NCBI RefSeq assembly: GCF_000576575.1
Contig: NZ_AWQS01000002.1
Coordinates: forward strand, 1 to 64,000
Source: Intrasporangium chromatireducens Q5-1
Lineage (GTDB): Bacteria; Actinomycetota; Actinomycetes; Actinomycetales; Dermatophilaceae
Length of the DNA: 64,000 bases
Reading direction: 5' to 3'
Shown piece by piece: positions 16,796-28,555 of the stretch. Position 1 is the stretch's first letter; each line of letters begins with the position of its first letter. The notes beneath the pieces are model-generated. The model was given only the letters and a program-made list of their open reading frames with translations. It ran no database searches and was not told the DNA's origin. A program made the translations under genes and the position numbers.

Positions 16796-16885
16796 GTGGA
16801 CGCGCCGTTGGGGCTGCGCCGAACCGGCGCTCCGGACCTCGCTCCTTCGTCGCTCGGGTCCGCACACCTTGGCTCAGCCGCCCGA

Positions 16886-16891
16886 TACCCT
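16886..16891 (+). promoter_or_regulatory. -10 element of the LLM oxidoreductase gene, leaderless type
   Basis: TACCCT, 7 nt before the ATG at 16899; same hexamer and spacing as the M20 gene. Confidence 0.5.
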
Positions 16892-16898
16892 CGGGCCC

Positions 16899-17957
16899 AT
16901 GCGACTTGGCCTCAACCTCGGCTACTGGGGACCCGGCAGCGCCCCCACCGACCTCATCGAGAACGCCGTTCTCGCCGACCAGCTGGGCTTCGACAGCGTG
17001 TGGGCCGCGGAGGCGTACGGCTCCGACGCGGTCTCCGTCCTCGCCTGGGTCGGCGCCCGGACCGAGCGGGTCAAGCTCGGCAGCGCGGTGCTGCAGATCC
17101 CGGCGCGGACCCCCGCGATGACGGCGATGACGGCCGCCACCCTCGACACCCTCTCCGGCGGCCGGTTCCAGCTCGGCCTCGGCGTGTCGGGCCCGCAGGT
17201 CAGCGAGGGCTGGCACGGCGTGCGCTTCGAGGCGCCCTTGGCGCGCACCCGCGAGTACGTCGACATCGTCCGGATGGCGCTGGGCCGGCAGACCGTCGAG
17301 CACGAGGGCCGCTTCTGGAGCCTCCCGCTGCCGGACGGGCCGGGCAAGGCGCTGCGGCTCACGATCCGCGAGCACCGCCCCGACCTGCCGATCTACCTGG
17401 CCGCCGTCGGCCCGAAGAACCTCGAGCTGACCGGGGAGATCGCCGACGGGTGGCTCGCCATCTTCTTCAGCCCGGAGCACTCCGGTGACCTGCTCGCCGC
17501 GATCGAGAAGGGCCGTCGGGCGTCCGGGCGAGCCGCCACGGACGCCCCGCTGACCGGCTTCGACGTCGTGGCCACGGCCCCCGTCGTGCTGCACGACGAC
17601 GTCGAGCGGGCCGCCGACGTGGTGCGGCCGTACTGCGCGCTCTACATCGGCGGGATGGGCTCCCGGGACAAGAACTTTTACAACCAGCTGGCCTGCCGCA
17701 TGGGCTACGAGGAGGAGGCGGCCCGGATCCAGGACCTCTTCCTGGCCGGGCAGCACCGCGAGGCGGCCGCGGCCGTGCCGTTCGAGTTCATCGACGAGAC
17801 CGCCCTCATCGGGCCGGCGGCCCGCGTCGCGCAGCGGATCGGCCGCTACGCCGACGCGGGGGTGACGACGCTCGCGCTGTCGCCGCAGGCAGCCAACGGC
17901 GAGGGCCAACGCGCCGTGCTGCGGGCGGTGGCCGAGATGGTGCCGGCCAGCGACTAG
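16899..17957 (+). CDS. LLM class F420-dependent oxidoreductase
   Basis: A 352-residue luciferase-like monooxygenase-fold protein. N-terminal MRLGLNLGYWGPGS, AEAYGSDAVSVLAWVGARTERVKLGSAVLQIPARTPAMTAMTAATLD and GRFQLGLGVSGPQVSEGWHGVRF are typical of the F420-dependent actinobacterial branch (mer/TIGR03559-like). Catalyses hydride transfer with F420 or FMN on an unknown substrate. The ATG at 16899 is preferred over an upstream in-frame ATG because of promoter spacing and the family N-terminus. The TAG stop also begins a TAGGCT hexamer ahead of uppP. Confidence 0.88.
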   Translation: MRLGLNLGYWGPGSAPTDLIENAVLADQLGFDSVWAAEAYGSDAVSVLAWVGARTERVKLGSAVLQIPARTPAMTAMTAATLDTLSGGRFQLGLGVSGPQVSEGWHGVRFEAPLARTREYVDIVRMALGRQTVEHEGRFWSLPLPDGPGKALRLTIREHRPDLPIYLAAVGPKNLELTGEIADGWLAIFFSPEHSGDLLAAIEKGRRASGRAATDAPLTGFDVVATAPVVLHDDVERAADVVRPYCALYIGGMGSRDKNFYNQLACRMGYEEEAARIQDLFLAGQHREAAAAVPFEFIDETALIGPAARVAQRIGRYADAGVTTLALSPQAANGEGQRAVLRAVAEMVPASD

Positions 17958-17960
17958 GCT
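17955..17960 (+). promoter_or_regulatory. possible uppP -10 element overlapping a stop codon
   Basis: TAGGCT; its first three bases are the stop codon of the LLM gene. The implied leader to the uppP GTG is about 70 nt. Confidence 0.35.
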
Positions 17961-18035
17961 TCCGGACTGGCCCGCCCGCTCACCCGTGCCGCGGCCGCCA
18001 TCCACGACACCGACGACGGACCTGCGGAGTGACCT

Positions 18036-18896
18036 GTGTCTGACCTCAGCTACCTCGATGCGATCATCCTCGGCATCGTCGAGGGCCTGACGGAGTACCT
18101 GCCGGTCTCCTCGACCGGCCACCTGACGATCACCGAGAAGCTGCTCGGCCTGCAGGTCGACGACCCCGCGGTGACCGCCTACACCGCGATCATCCAGCTG
18201 GGCGCGATCCTCGCGACGCTGATCTACTTCCTCAAGGACATCGTCCGGTTCGCCGGAGCCTGGTTCCGGGGCCTCGGCAACGCGGAGGCCCGCCAGGACC
18301 CGGACTACGGGCTCGCGTGGGCCGTGATCATCGGCTCCATCCCGCTCGGCATCGTCGGCTACCTCGCCAAGGACCTCATCACCGGTGGCCTGCGCAGCCT
18401 GTGGGTCGTGGCCATTGCGCTCGTCCTCTGGTCGGTCGTCATGGTGGTCGCTGAACGGATGCACACCAGGTTCGACCGACGAGGAGTCGTGCGCGGTGAG
18501 GGCACCGTCACGCCGCTCGACGGCCTCGTCATCGGCCTGCTCCAGTGCTTCTCGCTCATCCCGGGTGTCTCACGCTCCGGTGCCACGATCTCGGCGGGCC
18601 TGGCCCGGGGGCTAGACCGGGTGACCGCGACGCGGCTCAGCTTCTTCCTCGCGATTCCGGCCCTCACGGCGGCCGGGCTGTTCGAAGCGGTGCAGGAGCG
18701 CCACCAGCTGGCCGCCTTCGGGGCCGGCCAGATGCTCGTCGGCCTCGTCATCGCCTTCGTCGTGGCCTACGCCTCGATCGCGTGGCTGCTGCGCTTCGTC
18801 GCGAGCAACAGCCTGCTCGCGTTCGTCTGGTACCGGGTGCTGCTCGGCGTCGTGCTCGCCGTCGTCCTCGGCGTCGGCTGGATGACCGCCACGTGA
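18036..18896 (+). CDS. uppP: undecaprenyl-diphosphate phosphatase
   Basis: A 286-residue polytopic membrane enzyme that recycles undecaprenyl diphosphate to the monophosphate carrier for peptidoglycan and other wall polymers. The two signature motifs are EGLTEYLPVSSTGHL near the N-terminus and GVSRSGATISAGLARG in the middle, with about eight hydrophobic helices. The start is a GTG (VSDLSYLDAI); no strong ribosome site is seen. The gene is convergent with corA. Bacitracin resistance is a known consequence of high UppP activity in this family. Confidence 0.95.
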   Translation: MSDLSYLDAIILGIVEGLTEYLPVSSTGHLTITEKLLGLQVDDPAVTAYTAIIQLGAILATLIYFLKDIVRFAGAWFRGLGNAEARQDPDYGLAWAVIIGSIPLGIVGYLAKDLITGGLRSLWVVAIALVLWSVVMVVAERMHTRFDRRGVVRGEGTVTPLDGLVIGLLQCFSLIPGVSRSGATISAGLARGLDRVTATRLSFFLAIPALTAAGLFEAVQERHQLAAFGAGQMLVGLVIAFVVAYASIAWLLRFVASNSLLAFVWYRVLLGVVLAVVLGVGWMTAT

Positions 18897-18905
18897 CGTC
18901 CGCCG

Positions 18906-18925
18906 GCGGCGCTCGTGGGCGCCGC
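18906..18925. terminator. candidate bidirectional terminator
   Basis: A 7-bp perfect stem (GCGGCGC with GCGCCGC, loop TCGTGG) in the 34-bp gap between the convergent uppP and corA genes. There is no U-tract. Confidence 0.45.
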
Positions 18926-18930
18926 GCCGC

Positions 18931-19932
18931 TCAGAGCCAGCCGGACCGCTTGAACATCCGGTAGAGGCTGAAGCAGATCCCCGCCATGACGGCGAGCACG
19001 ACGAAGTAGCCGAAGTAGACCTCCCGGCCGCCCACGTCGAGGCTCCACTCGAGCTCCGGGATGGTGTGGAAGTTCATCCCGTAGATGCCGGCGATGAGCG
19101 TCGGGACCGCCGCCATGGCGACCCACGCCGAGATCTTGCGCATGTCCTCGTTCTGCTTGACCGACACCCCGGCCAGGTGGGCGCTCAGCACGTCCGTCAG
19201 CAGCCGGTCGTAGGCGTCGACGTGGTCCCCGACCTGACGCAGGTGGTCCTCGATGTCGCGGAACTGGTGGCGCAGGTCCGTCTCCAGGGCGCGGCCCTGC
19301 CCGCGGGTCATGAACTCCTGCAGCGCCTCGGCGAGCGGCCCGTCCGCCCGGCGGAACTCCAGCACCTCGCGCTTGAGCCGGTAGATCACGTTGGCGTCGC
19401 CGCCCGCCGGGCTGCCGAAGACGTCCCGCTCGATCTCCTCGAGGTCCTGCTGGATCTCCCGGTCGACGCTCCGGTAGTTGTCGACGACGGAGTCCATCAC
19501 GGCGTGCAGGACGCCCATGGTCTCGAAGCGCAGCCGGCCGGGGTCGTGCTCGAGCGCCTGCCGCACCCCGGCGAGCGGGTTGCCCTCGCCCCGGCGGACC
19601 GTCACGACGAACCGCTCGCCGATGAACAGCATCAGCTCGCCCGTCTCGATGTCGCTCGTCCGGTCGATGTAGCGCAGCGTCTTCAGCACGACGAAGAGGG
19701 ACGACTCGTACTGCTCGATCTTGGCCCGCTGGTGGCCCTTGATCGCGTCCTCCACCGCGAGCGGGTGCAGGTGCAGCTGCCGGTTGACGAGGCCGAACTC
19801 CTCGTCGGTCGGGTCCTTCAGGCCGATCCAGAGGAAGCCGTCCTCGCCGTCGCTCAGACGCTCGAGCTCGTCATGCAGGTCGGCGCACGGGTGGCGGCGC
19901 CCGTCCCGGTAGATGGCCTGGTCCACGATCAC
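18931..19932 (-). CDS. corA: CorA family magnesium/cobalt transporter
   Basis: A 333-residue CorA-type channel for divalent cations. It has a long acidic/helical cytoplasmic domain and two C-terminal membrane helices, with the selectivity motif YGMNFHTIPELEW between them and the basic tail MFKRSGWL. The GTG start (VIVDQAIYRD) follows GAGGTGGGGG. Length and topology are normal. Mg2+ is the likely substrate; Co2+ or Ni2+ are possible. Confidence 0.94.
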   Translation of the reverse strand: MIVDQAIYRDGRRHPCADLHDELERLSDGEDGFLWIGLKDPTDEEFGLVNRQLHLHPLAVEDAIKGHQRAKIEQYESSLFVVLKTLRYIDRTSDIETGELMLFIGERFVVTVRRGEGNPLAGVRQALEHDPGRLRFETMGVLHAVMDSVVDNYRSVDREIQQDLEEIERDVFGSPAGGDANVIYRLKREVLEFRRADGPLAEALQEFMTRGQGRALETDLRHQFRDIEDHLRQVGDHVDAYDRLLTDVLSAHLAGVSVKQNEDMRKISAWVAMAAVPTLIAGIYGMNFHTIPELEWSLDVGGREVYFGYFVVLAVMAGICFSLYRMFKRSGWL

Positions 19933-19974
19933 ACCCCCACCTCACCATGGATCGCGCCGCGCTGCGCGCAGTCC

Positions 19975-19987
19975 GTATGCCGCTCAG
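19975..19987 (+). repeat. dispersed 13-mer copy, intergenic
   Basis: Exact GTATGCCGCTCAG between the divergent corA and histidine phosphatase genes, 15 bp before the latter's -10 hexamer. Confidence 0.8.
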
Positions 19988-20001
19988 CCCGCCGGGGTGT
20001 C

Positions 20002-20007
20002 TACGCT
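20002..20007 (+). promoter_or_regulatory. -10 element of the histidine phosphatase gene, leaderless type
   Basis: TACGCT, 6 nt before the GTG at 20014. Confidence 0.45.
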
Positions 20008-20013
20008 GGCCGG

Positions 20014-20733
20014 GTGCCCACAGTCCTCTTCGTCCGTCATGGCCGGTCGAGCGCCAACACGGCCGGCACGCTCGCGGGGTGGATGCCGGGCGTGTTCCTC
20101 GACGAGACGGGGGAGGGGCAGGCCGACGAGGTCGGCAAACGCATCTCCGCCGCCGGGATCGACGTGAGACGCATCGTCAGCTCCCCCCTCGACCGGTGCG
20201 TGCAGACCGGCGACCGCATTGCCGCCGTCCTCGGGCCCGTCGGCCGCAGCGTCCACGAGGGGCTGGGGGAGTGCCGCTACGGGGCGTGGACGGGTCGTCC
20301 CCTCGCCGAGCTCGCCCGCGACGAGCTGTGGAAGGTCGTCCAGGACCGACCGAGCGAGGCCGCGTTCCCCAGCTCAGCGGCATACGAGGGGGAGTCGCTC
20401 GCGCAGATGCAGGCGCGCGCGCTCCGCGCGGTGCGCGAGACCGACGAGCGCGTCGCGAACGACCACGGCGCCCACGCGGTCTGGGTCGCCATCTCGCACG
20501 GCGACGTCATCAAGTCGATCCTCGCCCACGCGGTCGGCGCGCGCCTCGACGACTTCCAGCGGATCCAGGTCGACCCGGGCTCGGTCAGCGTCGTGCACTT
20601 CACGAGCCGTCGCCCGCTCGTCCTGCGGATCAACGACACCGGCGGCGACCTCAGCGGCCTGCGCCCGCCGGCTCCGACAGGTGGCCAGGAGGGCGACGCG
20701 GTCGTCGGCGGCGGCGCCGGCACCGTCGGATAG
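20014..20733 (+). CDS. histidine phosphatase family protein (MSMEG_4193-type)
   Basis: A 239-residue phosphoglycerate-mutase-like protein with the catalytic LFVRHGRSSAN motif near the N-terminus, SSPLDRCVQTGDRI, and the second histidine in WVAISHGDVIKSIL. This subfamily (MSMEG_4193, 'putative phosphomutase') is the first gene of a conserved actinobacterial cluster with DUF3090, SCO1664-type and mshC genes, as here. The substrate is unknown; conservation next to mshC hints at mycothiol or inositol-phosphate metabolism. A 13-mer copy (20373-20385) encodes Ser-Ala-Ala-Tyr. The Gly-rich C-terminal tail is likely disordered. Confidence 0.88.
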   Translation: MPTVLFVRHGRSSANTAGTLAGWMPGVFLDETGEGQADEVGKRISAAGIDVRRIVSSPLDRCVQTGDRIAAVLGPVGRSVHEGLGECRYGAWTGRPLAELARDELWKVVQDRPSEAAFPSSAAYEGESLAQMQARALRAVRETDERVANDHGAHAVWVAISHGDVIKSILAHAVGARLDDFQRIQVDPGSVSVVHFTSRRPLVLRINDTGGDLSGLRPPAPTGGQEGDAVVGGGAGTVG

Positions 20734-20736
20734 GGT
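20731..20736 (+). promoter_or_regulatory. -10 element of the DUF3090 gene overlapping upstream stop codon
   Basis: TAGGGT, 7 nt before the ATG; its TAG is the stop codon of the histidine phosphatase gene. Confidence 0.5.
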
Positions 20737-20743
20737 CGAATCC

Positions 20744-21289
20744 ATGACGCTGCACGAGTTCGACCCCGCGCTGCGTTTCGTCGCGGGGACCGTCGGTCCC
20801 GCGGGGCAGCGAGCCTTCTACCTGCAGGCGACGGACGGCTCGCAGCTCGTCACGGTGGGCGTGGAGAAGCAGCAGGTCGAGATCCTCGCCGACCGCGTCA
20901 ACGACGTCCTCGACCAGCTCGCTCCGGCGGAGGCGGCCGAGCCCGGCCAGCCAGGCGGGGCGGCGGAGGACTCGGAGCCGCTCATCACGCCGTTCGACGA
21001 GGACTGGCGGGTGCAGACCCTCGCGCTGTCCTGGGACGACGACCGGCACCTGATCGTCATCGAGTGCCACGACCACGACCCCGACGACTTCCCCGACGAC
21101 GACGCGGGCGCCGCGACCGGCCTCGACCGCAACACCCTCCGCGTGACGCTGGCACCGCCGGACGCCCGGGCCTTCGCCCGCCGCAGCACCGCCCTCGTCG
21201 CAGCCGGACGGCCCCCGTGCCCGTTCTGCGGCGGCCCGTTGGACGCCGGCGGGCACATCTGCCCCCGGGCCAATGGCTACAAGCGCTGA
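20744..21289 (+). CDS. DUF3090 family protein
   Basis: A 181-residue protein of unknown function. The N-terminal MTLHEFDPALRFVAGTVGPAGQRAFYLQA and the C-terminal treble-clef-like cysteine pattern PPCPFCGGPLDAGGHICPRANG (three Cys plus a His, possibly binding zinc) are the family hallmarks. A variable acidic loop lies at about residues 108-120. Its end overlaps the SCO1664-family gene by 17 bp, so the two are translationally coupled and probably act together. No catalytic residues stand out. Confidence 0.88.
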   Translation: MTLHEFDPALRFVAGTVGPAGQRAFYLQATDGSQLVTVGVEKQQVEILADRVNDVLDQLAPAEAAEPGQPGGAAEDSEPLITPFDEDWRVQTLALSWDDDRHLIVIECHDHDPDDFPDDDAGAATGLDRNTLRVTLAPPDARAFARRSTALVAAGRPPCPFCGGPLDAGGHICPRANGYKR

Positions 21290-22097
21290 GGCCGGCGGTC
21301 ACGGGCTGCCCCCGCAGGTCGAGCCTGACCTGACCGGCGAGCTGGAGGTCGTCGGCCGCATCTCGCAGTCCTCGAACATGGCACTGCTGTGCCGCCTCGC
21401 CGGCAGCGACCGGCACGTCATCTACAAGCCCGTCCGGGGCGAGCGGCCGCTGTGGGACTTCCCCGACGGCACCCTGGCGGGTCGCGAGGTGGCGGCCCAC
21501 CTCGTGTCGCGGCTCGGTGGCTGGGACCTGGTCCCGCCGACGGTCCTCCGGGAGGGCCCGCTCGGGCCCGGCTCGGTGCAGTTGTGGATCGGGGACCCCT
21601 TCGACCCGGTCGCCGACGACGCCGTCGTCGACCTCGTGCCGGCGGGGCGGGTGCCACCGGGCTGGCTCGAGGTGTTCGATAGCGAGACCGCGAGCGGTCA
21701 GGACGTGACGGTCGTGCACGCGGACCTGCCGGACGTCCGGTCGCTGGCCGTGCTCGACGCGGTGATGAACAACTCGGACCGCAAGGGGTCGCACTGCCTG
21801 CGCGACGAGGCCGGCCGGTTGTGGGCCATCGACCACGGAGTGTGCTTCCACGCCTCGCCGAAGCTGCGCACCGTCCTCTGGGGCTGGGCCGGGGCGCCGC
21901 TGCCGGAGGGCGAGATCGATCGGCTGGGGCGGCTGCTCGATGCCCTCGACCAGGATGCCGTCGGCACCGCGCTCGAGGTGCTGCTGCCGGAGGACGACGT
22001 GGCCGCCCTCGCCCAGCGCACCCGTGCCCTGCTGCGCAGCCGGCGGCACCCGCTGCCGGCCCCCGGATGGCCCTCGGTGCCGTGGCCGCCGCTCTGA
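21273..22097 (+). CDS. SCO1664 family protein, kinase-like fold
   Basis: A 274-residue protein related to phosphatidylinositol-3/4-kinase-like and HipA-like folds. Lysine strand HVIYKPVRGERPLWDFPDGTLAGREVAAHLVS, the catalytic-loop-like LDAVMNNSDRKGSHCL (D...N-D-R-K) and the metal-binding LWAIDHGVCF fit an ATP-dependent kinase. The family is conserved beside DUF3090 and mshC in actinobacteria, but no substrate is established. The start overlaps DUF3090 without a clear ribosome site, so re-initiation is likely. Compare the HipA-like gene at 9241-10011, which has the same motif spacing. Confidence 0.83.
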   Translation: MATSAEAGGHGLPPQVEPDLTGELEVVGRISQSSNMALLCRLAGSDRHVIYKPVRGERPLWDFPDGTLAGREVAAHLVSRLGGWDLVPPTVLREGPLGPGSVQLWIGDPFDPVADDAVVDLVPAGRVPPGWLEVFDSETASGQDVTVVHADLPDVRSLAVLDAVMNNSDRKGSHCLRDEAGRLWAIDHGVCFHASPKLRTVLWGWAGAPLPEGEIDRLGRLLDALDQDAVGTALEVLLPEDDVAALAQRTRALLRSRRHPLPAPGWPSVPWPPL

Positions 22098-22106
22098 CGC
22101 CCGCAC

Positions 22107-22141
22107 GATCGACAGCACGACCCTCGCGATCGAGAGCACAG
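22107..22141 (+). repeat. short direct repeat upstream of mshC
   Basis: GATCGACAGCACGA (22107-22120) and GATCGAGAGCACAG (22128-22141), 21 bp apart, in the 138-bp gap between the SCO1664-type gene and mshC. Two helical turns of spacing would suit a regulator, but nothing more supports it. Confidence 0.4.
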
Positions 22142-22222
22142 CTCTACCGAGGAAGGGATCACCCGTTCCAGGCCAGGCGGCAGACCGGCTCGAGCTGGGA
22201 CAGGGCATGCGGCCACGGCAGA

Positions 22223-22228
22223 TAGGCT
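22223..22228 (+). promoter_or_regulatory. -10 element of mshC, leaderless type
   Basis: TAGGCT, 7 nt before the GTG at 22236. Confidence 0.45.
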
Positions 22229-22235
22229 GCCCCGC

Positions 22236-23492
22236 GTGAAGTCGTGGCCCATCCCGAGCATCCCGGACCTACCCGGCCGCGCGCCCCGCGTCGTCGTCCA
22301 CGACACCGCCAGCGGCGCCAAGGTGCCGGCGGCTGCGGGCGAGAGGGCAACTCTCTACGTCTGTGGCATCACTCCGTATGACGCGACGCACATGGGACAC
22401 GCCGCGACCTATGTCACCTTCGACCTGCTCGGGCGGGTGCTGCGCGACTCGGGCGTCGCGGTGACCTTCGTGCAGAACATCACCGACATCGACGACCCGC
22501 TGCTCGAGCGCGCCGAGCGCGACGGGATCGACTGGCGCGACCTCGCCGTGCGCGAGATCGACCTCTTCCGTGAGGACATGACGGCACTGGCCGTCATCCC
22601 TCCCGATGCCTACCTGGGCGCCGTGGAGAGCATCCCGAGCTTCGTCGGCCCGATCGAGACGCTTGTTGCCCGGGGTGCGGCCTATCCCGTGCCGGCGGAC
22701 GACGCGCGCCTCGAGGGCGCGGTGGACTACTACTTCGACGTGACGAGCGACCCGTCCTTCGGGTCGGTCGGGCACTACGACGAGGCGACGATGCTCGCCC
22801 TCTCGGCCGAGCGCGGGGGCGACCCCGACCGCCCCGGCAAGCGCGGACCCCTCGACCCGCTCCTCTGGCGGGCGGCGCGGCTCAATGAGCCGGAGTGGGA
22901 GGGCGGCTCGCTCGGACCCGGGCGCCCCGGCTGGCACATCGAGTGCGCCTGCATCGCGCTCAACCGCCTCGGGATCCCGATCGACGTCCAGGGTGGTGGC
23001 ACCGACCTGATCTTCCCGCACCACGAGATGAGCGCGTCACACGCCAAGGTGCTCGCCGAGACTCCCACCTTCGCCGGCGCCTACGTCCACCAGGGCATGG
23101 TTGGTCTCGACGGCGAGAAGATGAGCAAGTCGAAGGGCAACCTCGTCCTCGTGTCGGGACTGCGCCGGGCCGGCGTCGACCCGATGGCGATCCGCCTCGC
23201 GCTCCTCGACCACCACCACACCGAGGACTGGATGTGGACCGACGAGGGGCTCTCCCGCGCGGTGCAGCGCCTGGAGCGCTGGCGGCAGGCGCTGCTCGCG
23301 GACCGTGGACCGGACCCGGACCAGGCCATCGACGACGTCCGGGCTGCCCTCGCGGACGACCTCGACAGCCCACGGGCGCTCGCCGCCGTGGACCGGTGGG
23401 CCTGCCAGGCGCTGACCCGCGGTGGGGTCGACCCTGAGGCTCCGGGCCAGGTGCGGGCCGCCGTCGACGCCCTGCTCGGGATCCGGCTCTAG
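22236..23492 (+). CDS. mshC: cysteine:glucosaminyl-inositol ligase MshC (mycothiol synthesis)
   Basis: A 418-residue cysteinyl-tRNA-synthetase homologue that couples cysteine to GlcN-inositol in an ATP-dependent step of mycothiol synthesis. Class I motifs are [15 protein letters not shown] (HIGH-like) and KMSKSKGN. Zinc ligands are expected at the Cys in [10 protein letters not shown] and in [10 protein letters not shown] plus the following His. It is shorter than CysRS and lacks its anticodon-binding C-terminus, which separates the two. The start is a GTG ([14 protein letters not shown]). Its presence is strong evidence for an actinobacterial host. Confidence 0.95.
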   Translation: MKSWPIPSIPDLPGRAPRVVVHDTASGAKVPAAAGERATLYVCGITPYDATHMGHAATYVTFDLLGRVLRDSGVAVTFVQNITDIDDPLLERAERDGIDWRDLAVREIDLFREDMTALAVIPPDAYLGAVESIPSFVGPIETLVARGAAYPVPADDARLEGAVDYYFDVTSDPSFGSVGHYDEATMLALSAERGGDPDRPGKRGPLDPLLWRAARLNEPEWEGGSLGPGRPGWHIECACIALNRLGIPIDVQGGGTDLIFPHHEMSASHAKVLAETPTFAGAYVHQGMVGLDGEKMSKSKGNLVLVSGLRRAGVDPMAIRLALLDHHHTEDWMWTDEGLSRAVQRLERWRQALLADRGPDPDQAIDDVRAALADDLDSPRALAAVDRWACQALTRGGVDPEAPGQVRAAVDALLGIRL

Positions 23493-23514
23493 GCCGCTCT
23501 CTCCCAGCAGCGAA

Positions 23515-23590
23515 GCCCGCCGGGACCGGACCGTGGTCGAGTTCCGGTGGTGCCTGCGGGGTCGGTGCCCGCCGGGATCGGACCGTGGTC
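23515..23590 (+). repeat. imperfect direct repeat, 52-bp period
   Basis: A 24-bp unit at 23515-23538 recurs at 23567-23590 with one mismatch (C to T), and similarity continues partly into both flanks. It lies in the 184-bp gap between convergent mshC and PAC2 genes. A weaker third resemblance is at about 24658-24682. Confidence 0.7.
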
Positions 23591-23651
23591 CACTCCTGGT
23601 GCCGCTCAGGGCACCCGCGACAGCGGCGGGGAGCCTGCGCCGGGGAGCCGG

Positions 23652-23664
23652 CTGAGCGGCATAC
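23652..23664 (-). repeat. dispersed 13-mer copy, intergenic
   Basis: Exact GTATGCCGCTCAG on the minus strand, just beyond the stop codon of the PAC2 gene. Confidence 0.8.
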
Positions 23665-23676
23665 GGAACTGCGGCG

Positions 23677-24528
23677 TCAGCGACCCGACTCGTCGTCGCG
23701 ACCGCGCAGGTAGCGCTCGAACTCGCGCGCGATCGCGTCACCGCTCGCCTCCGGCAGCTCGGCGGTGTCCTGCGCCTCCTCGAGGGACTGGACGTACTCG
23801 GCCACCTCGTCGTCGGTCTGGGCCAGCTCGTCGACGCCTCGCTCCCAGGCCTGGGCGCTCTCCTCGAGGTCACCGTGCGAGACCCGCATGCCGAGCAGCG
23901 ACTCGACCCGCTTGACCAGGCTGAGCGTCGCCTTCGGGGACGGCGCGGCACCGGCATAGTGGGGGACCGCCGCCCACGCGGACAGCGACGGCAGGTCGAG
24001 CTGGCCCGCCATGTGCGTCAACACCCCGACGATGCCGGTCGGCCCCTCGTAGCGGCTTGACTCGACGTCGTAGCGCTCTCGCACCGAGTCGTCCTCGGCC
24101 GTCGCCGTCACCGGGATGGGACGGGTGTGGGGCACCTCGGCGAGCAGGGCGCCGATCGTCACGATCGCCTCCACCCCGAGCTGGTCGGCCAGCTCGAGCA
24201 GCTCGACACAGAAGGCGCGCCACCGCATCGACGGCTCGATGCCCTGCACGAGCACCACGTCGTGGTCGAAACCGGTCCCGGTCGCAACAAGTATGCGGGT
24301 CGTCGGCCACGACAGCACCCGCGCGCCGTCCTCAGTGACGACGCGTGGCCGGTTCACCTGGAAGTCGTAGTAGTCCTCGGGGTCGAAGGCGGCGATGACC
24401 TCCGCGTCCCACACCTCGGCGAGATGACGCACCGTGGCGGTCGCCGCCTCCCCGGCGTCGTTCCACCCCTCGAAGGCCGCGATGAGGATCGGATCATGCA
24501 GCTCCGGAAGCTCCTCGAACTCGAGCAC
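23677..24528 (-). CDS. PAC2 family protein
   Basis: A 283-residue member of the PAC2 (proteasome assembly chaperone 2-like) family: LHDPILIAAFEGWNDAGEAATATVRHL, then LVQGIEPSMRWRAFC and VTIGALLAEVPHTRPIPVTA. Actinobacterial PAC2 proteins are conserved near mshC and metH but their role is not established; a link to the Pup-proteasome is suggested by homology only. The GTG start follows AAGGAG at good spacing. The last 70 residues are acidic and helical. Confidence 0.88.
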   Translation of the reverse strand: MLEFEELPELHDPILIAAFEGWNDAGEAATATVRHLAEVWDAEVIAAFDPEDYYDFQVNRPRVVTEDGARVLSWPTTRILVATGTGFDHDVVLVQGIEPSMRWRAFCVELLELADQLGVEAIVTIGALLAEVPHTRPIPVTATAEDDSVRERYDVESSRYEGPTGIVGVLTHMAGQLDLPSLSAWAAVPHYAGAAPSPKATLSLVKRVESLLGMRVSHGDLEESAQAWERGVDELAQTDDEVAEYVQSLEEAQDTAELPEASGDAIAREFERYLRGRDDESGR

Positions 24529-24707
24529 CTGGTCTCCTTGACGATGGTCGTGGCCGTGGTTCGCACCACGTCTCCAGCCTATGCCGGTACCCGCTGGTCC
24601 ACCGGAGGTCGCCCCTCGTGTCCCCGCCGTGTCCTGCGGCGTCCCGGGACGTCCGGTGCCCGCCGCCCGGCCCGTGGTCCGACGCCGGGACGACGGCGCC
24701 GGTTTCG

Positions 24708-24713
24708 TAGAAT
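24708..24713 (+). promoter_or_regulatory. possible metH -10 element
   Basis: TAGAAT with about 48 nt of leader to the TTG start. The 239-bp PAC2-metH gap shows no B12-box or SAM-aptamer pattern that I can recognise. Confidence 0.4.
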
Positions 24714-24767
24714 CAGACGTTCCCCCGTTGTCATCCGCTGCCCCGGGCAGCGCAGAGAGGAGCTCCG

Positions 24768-28553
<3,786 letters not shown>

Positions 28554-28555
28554 CC

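Noticed and set aside
16782-18464. Long minus-strand extension upstream of the aldo/keto reductase (873-codon frame)
   Set aside because: The extension lies antisense to the LLM and uppP genes. The true reductase N-terminus MQHRRLGQSGL and a -10 hexamer place the start at 16781.
24529-24767. Cobalamin or SAM riboswitch before metH
   Set aside because: No B12-box-like conserved core or SAM aptamer pairing was recognised, and the apparent leader is only about 50 nt. A covariance-model search would be decisive.
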